10,307 bases of DNA, taken from the NCBI GenBank assembly GCA_008933045.1, contig WBXJ01000096.1, positions 1 to 10,307 on the forward strand, given 5' to 3'. Source of the stretch: Verrucomicrobiota bacterium. Its GTDB lineage: Bacteria; Verrucomicrobiota; Verrucomicrobiia; Limisphaerales; SXQI01. The notes under the pieces are model-generated. The model saw nothing but the letters and a program-made list of their open reading frames with translations. It searched no databases and had not been told where the DNA came from. The translations under genes and the position numbers were made by a program. Positions 7,019 through 10,307 of this stretch are shown here, one piece after another (the stretch's first letter is position 1; every line of letters starts with the position of its first letter).

Positions 7019-8224
7019 ATGATTTCCAGCACGATTACTACTGAATCTAGCTCGACCACCGCAAAGGCGGAAAATGTCATTGTGGTGCGAGGTTTGACCA
7101 AAGTCTTTAAGGATTTCTGGGGAAGGCCCAAAGCGCGAGCGGTTGACAATGTTGATTTTGAAGTTCGACGCGGAGAAGTGTTTGGCCTTTTGGGACCCAA
7201 CGGTTCCGGCAAGTCCACAACGGTAAAAATGCTCCTTGGATTATTGTATCCGACGAAGGGACATATTGAGGTTTTTGGTAAGTCCCCGAGGCACGTTGCT
7301 ACCAAGGCTAGGATCGGTTACTTACCGGAAGAATCCTACCTGTATCGCTATCTGGACTCAAAGGAGACATTAGATTTCTTCGGCAACCTGTTCTCGATTA
7401 CTGGAAAGAAACTCGATCAACGCTCTCAGCAATTGATCGACATGGTGGGGTTAGCGCAGGCGCAGCGACGACAAGTTGGTGAATTTTCTAAAGGTATGCA
7501 GCGGCGCATCGGACTCGCCCAAGCATTGATTAACGATCCCGATCTCGTCATCCTAGACGAACCCACAGCGGGGCTGGATCCGATTGGTTGTCGTGAGGTC
7601 AAGGATTTGATCATCGCGCTGGCACGCCGTGGTAAAACAGTCATCCTAAGTAGCCACCTTCTTTCGGATGTCGAGGATGTTTGTGACCGCGTGGTGATTT
7701 ATTACGGCGGTAAAATTCAAGCACTAGGAACTCTCAAAGAATTACTCACGACACCGGACGCCGTGCGGATTACCACTCCGATTTTATCACGTGGTACCAT
7801 GGAAAAGGTCCTTGGAGTGATTCGCCAAGATGTGGCGGAGGATAAAATCAGGATCGATACTCCCACGCAAAATCTTGAGAACTATTTCTTGGGCGTCGTG
7901 AAAAAAGCCCGCGAAAGCGAAGCTCAAACCTCAGGAGCTACATCAGGAAATCGCGTGGCAGCTTACCTCCGAGGCGAGGCTGATGAACCGACTTCCGTGC
8001 AGGAAAAGCTTCTGGATCGACTGACAGTTCACTCGACTCCCCTGCTCCCTCCTTCGCCCACCGTCGCCCCCGCAATGGCAGAAGCCAATACTCGTCTCGA
8101 TGCGTTGTCTCAGGCACTACCCACCGCCACTGAGAAAAATACCGCAGCCGGTCAGGAGCAAAAACTTAGCGAGGACACGGCTAAGGCCAATGACAAACTC
8201 AGTTCCCTCTTAGGGAAAAAATAG
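7019..8224 (+). CDS. ABC transporter ATP-binding protein
   Basis: This cytosolic nucleotide-binding subunit of an ABC-2 type transporter is 401 residues long. It shows Walker A GPNGSGKST (59-67), signature FSKGMQRRIGLAQ (from 156; SKGMQ replaces the commoner SGGQ), Walker B VILDEP with D180 and catalytic E181, the D-loop AGLDP, and H-loop His213. SKGM-type signatures are usual in CcmA/NosF/GldA-like exporters. The family is usually about 300 residues. Here about 100 extra residues follow from about 300 on, rich in Ala, Thr, Ser, Pro and Glu, with no recognisable fold. It is 14 bases after the metal ATPase and 23 bases before the second permease (8248-9630), its most likely partner; the permease at 67-1026 is a second candidate. 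Confidence 0.93.
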   Translation: MISSTITTESSSTTAKAENVIVVRGLTKVFKDFWGRPKARAVDNVDFEVRRGEVFGLLGPNGSGKSTTVKMLLGLLYPTKGHIEVFGKSPRHVATKARIGYLPEESYLYRYLDSKETLDFFGNLFSITGKKLDQRSQQLIDMVGLAQAQRRQVGEFSKGMQRRIGLAQALINDPDLVILDEPTAGLDPIGCREVKDLIIALARRGKTVILSSHLLSDVEDVCDRVVIYYGGKIQALGTLKELLTTPDAVRITTPILSRGTMEKVLGVIRQDVAEDKIRIDTPTQNLENYFLGVVKKARESEAQTSGATSGNRVAAYLRGEADEPTSVQEKLLDRLTVHSTPLLPPSPTVAPAMAEANTRLDALSQALPTATEKNTAAGQEQKLSEDTAKANDKLSSLLGKK

Positions 8225-8251
8225 ATGCCTCCGTTAGAATCATCGGCATGA
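8225..8251 (+). CDS. Possible 8-codon mini-ORF bridging ABC ATPase and permease
   Basis: An ATG directly follows the TAG of the ABC ATPase (8222-8224). It opens an 8-codon frame (MPPLESSA) whose TGA (8249-8251) overlaps the permease start as ATGA (8248-8251). This would fill the 23-base gap with a reinitiation chain. The ends of the gap also form a weak 5-base inverted repeat, ATGCC (8225-8229) and GGCAT (8245-8249), which could hide the permease start. No ribosome binding site is seen, and a frame this short can arise by chance. Confidence 0.2.
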   Translation: MPPLESSA

Positions 8252-9630
8252 AACGAATTCTGACTATTACGATGTTAACCTTGCGTGCGGCCATCCGCTA
8301 TCGCTTGGTCGCGTTGATGTCTTTTATCATGCTGGCGGGCGTCGTCGGTTTGCCCCTAATTTTAAAAGATGATGGAACCGCCCGGGGGTTCACACAAATT
8401 CTGCTCGCTTACACCCTGACACTGATCACAGCTCTGTTGGGCTTCGTGACGTTGTGGCTCGCCTGCGGGACCCTCGCGAAGGAAATCTCCGAGTCTCAGA
8501 TGCAATTAGTCGCCGTGAAACCAATCCCTCGTTGGCAAATCTGGGTTGGAAAATGGTTGGGGCTTGTCATCTTAAATGCCTTCCTCATCGCATTGACGGG
8601 GGTGTGCGTTTATTTTCTACTGCTTTGGAGAGCCAACCAGCTTCCTGCCGATCAGCAAGCGATTCTGCGTAACGAAATCCTTGTTGCCCGAGCATCAATC
8701 AAGGAACCGGTGCCGAACTATGCTCAAGACGTGGAGCATATTCTGAAAGAGCGTCTCGCGACCTCTCAACCGCCCGCAGGCACGGATTTACAGAGTGTCA
8801 GAACGGTACTTCTCGAGCAGGTGAAAGCCCGCAATCAGATTGTCCCTCCCGGTTACATGCGCCGTTGGGATTTAAACCTCGGCTTTGCTAAGTCATTTCT
8901 TGTGGATCGTCCGCTCTACGTTCGCACAAAATTTAATGCAGCCGTAACCAACGTCTCGGGAGCCTATTTGGGGATGTGGGAAGTCGGCCCTCTCGATACA
9001 CCCAAAGTAATGCGACGCCCGATGAATTTGAGTGACAATAGCTTTCACGAATTCGAAATCCCTGCAAATTTGTTTGATGAGGCGGGGGTTCTTAGCATCC
9101 AGTTCTCCAACGCCAGCCAGACCGCGCTGCTGTTTAGTGACGAAGAAGGCATGGAATTGTTGTATCGTGAGGGAGGGTTTGGTCTCAACTTCGCGCGGGG
9201 TTTGGCGATTGTGTTGTGCTGGATTTCGTTGCTTGCTGCATTGGGGTTAGCCGCCTCCAGTCTCCTAAGTTTTCCAGTAGCTGCGTTTGTCACTCTCGGG
9301 GTTCTTTTTGTGACTTTTTCCAGTGGCACATTAAAACAAGTCGTGGACGAAGGGGGAATTATGGGCGTGAACCACGAAACAGGTTTCACGGAGAACCCAA
9401 GCGTGATTGATACGTTTGCAGTGCCTATAGCCAAGGCCCTTTTGGGGTTGCTGCGCATGGTCACGGAGTTTTCACCGATCGATTCGCTCGCGAATGGCCG
9501 TAGCATCACTTGGAGCGTGTTGGCCGTCGCGGTGCTGCAGATTATCGGGTTACTCGGTGGCATCCTCGCCACAATTGGCATTGCCATTTTTAACGGTCGT
9601 GAATTAGCAGCCACCCAAGGTGGTTCATAG
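8248..9630 (+). CDS. ABC-2 type transporter permease with large extracytoplasmic domain
   Basis: This 460-residue membrane protein is the probable permease for the ATPase just upstream. Hydrophobic segments lie near residues 20-38, 50-73, 104-127, 314-339, 340-360 and 425-451. The cytosolic loop after the second carries E79, K91-P92, R95 and G101-K102 (VAVKPIPRW then VGKWLGL), with the same spacing as E77, K89-P90, R93 and G99-K100 in the permease at 67-1026. Residues about 128-313 form a long hydrophilic insert between the third and fourth segments, predicted to lie outside the cytoplasmic membrane. Its second half looks beta-rich (for example RPLYVRTKF and FHEFEIPANLF). Ordinary ABC-2 permeases of this group have no such domain. 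It may bind a substrate or a periplasmic partner. The next gene starts 5 bases downstream. Substrate unknown. Confidence 0.85.
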   Translation: MKRILTITMLTLRAAIRYRLVALMSFIMLAGVVGLPLILKDDGTARGFTQILLAYTLTLITALLGFVTLWLACGTLAKEISESQMQLVAVKPIPRWQIWVGKWLGLVILNAFLIALTGVCVYFLLLWRANQLPADQQAILRNEILVARASIKEPVPNYAQDVEHILKERLATSQPPAGTDLQSVRTVLLEQVKARNQIVPPGYMRRWDLNLGFAKSFLVDRPLYVRTKFNAAVTNVSGAYLGMWEVGPLDTPKVMRRPMNLSDNSFHEFEIPANLFDEAGVLSIQFSNASQTALLFSDEEGMELLYREGGFGLNFARGLAIVLCWISLLAALGLAASSLLSFPVAAFVTLGVLFVTFSSGTLKQVVDEGGIMGVNHETGFTENPSVIDTFAVPIAKALLGLLRMVTEFSPIDSLANGRSITWSVLAVAVLQIIGLLGGILATIGIAIFNGRELAATQGGS

Positions 9631-9635
9631 AAAAG

Positions 9636-10307
9636 ATGAACCAAGGTCTCTTTAAATTCTACAAGCCGCTTCTCGCTGTGCTTTGTCTCGCTCTACTGTT
9701 CGGGTCGGCAGCAATTCAACAGCAACTCAATCGGGATCGTGATGCGATGGGGTTAACCCGAATTTCGCCTCTAGAAAACGCTCCACCGATTCTGGCGTTC
9801 ACCACGGTGGCTTTAGGTGGTTTTCGAGGGATTATTGCCAATGCCCTTTGGATTCGGGCAACGGAGCTACAGGAGGAGGACAAATATTTCGAAATGGTGC
9901 AACTCGCGGATTGGATCACGAAGTTGCAGCCCCATTTTACCACAGTGTGGGTTCACCAAGCCTGGAACATGGCCTACAATATTTCGATCAAATTCCAAGA
10001 CCCGCACGATCGCTGGCTATGGGTCAAGCGAGCCATCGAACTATTACGCGATGATGCGTTGCGCTACAACCCGAACGAACCCCTGCTCTATCGGGAACTG
10101 GGATGGTTTTACCAACATAAAATGGGGCACTTTCTCGATGATGCCCATAACTCCTACAAACAATACTGGGCAGCGGAGATGGATACCGTTTTCACCACGC
10201 AGCGACCTGATTTCAATGAGTTGATTCATCCGTCCAACCCAGAATCCGCAGCACGCGCCAAACGACTGCGTGAAGTCTACAAGATTGACCCGGAGTTCAT
10301 GCAAAAA
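9636..10307 (+). CDS. Membrane-anchored helical-repeat (TPR-like) protein, partial at 3' end
   Basis: The frame from ATG 9636 stays open for 224 codons to the right edge, with no stop, so the gene is truncated by the window. A hydrophobic segment (about residues 11-27) is an N-terminal signal anchor or uncleaved membrane helix. After a linker, LGGFRGIIANALWIRA (from 60) is moderately hydrophobic. Then come amphipathic helices rich in Trp and Tyr, such as YFEMVQLADWITKLQPHF, VWVHQAWNMAYNIS and LLYRELGWFYQHKMG, spaced like TPR or related helical repeats. I recognise this as resembling uncharacterised proteins of the Planctomycetota/Verrucomicrobiota group, from memory only. It starts 5 bases after the second ABC permease, so it may be an accessory or scaffold subunit of that transporter, acting at the outer face of the inner membrane. 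Function unknown. Confidence 0.8.
   Translation, partial: MNQGLFKFYKPLLAVLCLALLFGSAAIQQQLNRDRDAMGLTRISPLENAPPILAFTTVALGGFRGIIANALWIRATELQEEDKYFEMVQLADWITKLQPHFTTVWVHQAWNMAYNISIKFQDPHDRWLWVKRAIELLRDDALRYNPNEPLLYRELGWFYQHKMGHFLDDAHNSYKQYWAAEMDTVFTTQRPDFNELIHPSNPESAARAKRLREVYKIDPEFMQK

Noticed and set aside
8225..8249. ATGCC/GGCAT inverted repeat as a terminator
   Set aside because: The stem is only 5 bases with a 15-base loop and no following T run, and the downstream gene appears to be co-transcribed.
9045..9644. 199-codon open frame on the minus strand
   Set aside because: It lies opposite the second ABC permease, whose frame shows clear membrane segments and the ABC-2 loop motif. The minus-strand protein is Asn/Ser/Pro-rich with no recognisable motif, so it is a shadow.
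9817..10224. 135-codon open frame on the plus strand near the right edge
   Set aside because: It is in another frame from the gene starting at 9636, which stays open to the edge and gives a coherent helical-repeat protein. The alternative translation is Ser/Arg/Thr-rich and featureless.
1..10307. Mobile element, CRISPR array, RNA gene or defence island
   Set aside because: No direct-repeat array, transposase or integrase motif, or tRNA-like structure was seen, and composition is even across the window.

Overview
The window is one densely packed gene run, entirely on the + strand. It has seven complete genes, the last 22 codons of an eighth at the left edge, and the first 224 codons of a ninth at the right edge. 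Gaps are 5 to 34 bases and one junction is a 4-base ATGA overlap, so the genes are probably one transcript. No stretch over 300 bases lacks a gene, and I see no tRNA, rRNA, mobile element, CRISPR array or clear promoter or terminator. GC content looks close to 50% throughout, with no obvious shift that would suggest a recent insertion. Clear Shine-Dalgarno sequences are scarce. From memory of related proteins (membrane-anchored helical-repeat proteins like the last gene, and HflK-like proteins with many N-terminal membrane helices), the most likely source is the Planctomycetota/Verrucomicrobiota/Lentisphaerota group. That is an inference, not a demonstrated placement.

Layout: (i) 2-70, C-terminus of an unknown upstream gene, overlapping the next start; (ii) 67-1026, an ABC-2 type permease; (iii) 1033-4957, three consecutive SPFH/band 7 proteins: a 621-residue HflK-like protein with a polytopic N-terminal half, a compact HflC-like protein, and a second HflK-like protein with a histidine-rich N-terminus; (iv) 4992-7004, a P1B-type heavy-metal ATPase, also with a histidine-rich N-terminus; (v) 7019-8224, an ABC ATPase; (vi) 8248-9630, a second ABC permease with a large predicted extracytoplasmic domain; (vii) 9636 to the end, a membrane-anchored helical-repeat protein that runs off the window.

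How they may work together: HflK and HflC form large membrane-bound SPFH assemblies that in E. coli enclose and modulate the FtsH protease. Here a three-member SPFH set is linked to a metal pump and to an ABC-2 transporter. The neighbouring SPFH protein and metal ATPase both begin with histidine-rich cytosolic tails, which hints at shared metal handling. The two ABC permeases lie on either side of the SPFH-pump block and share the same motif with identical spacing, so they could pair on the single ATPase seen here. A plausible but unproven reading is a membrane-domain module that organises metal efflux and an ABC exporter. I know of no described system with this composition; whether the arrangement is conserved is the deciding question.
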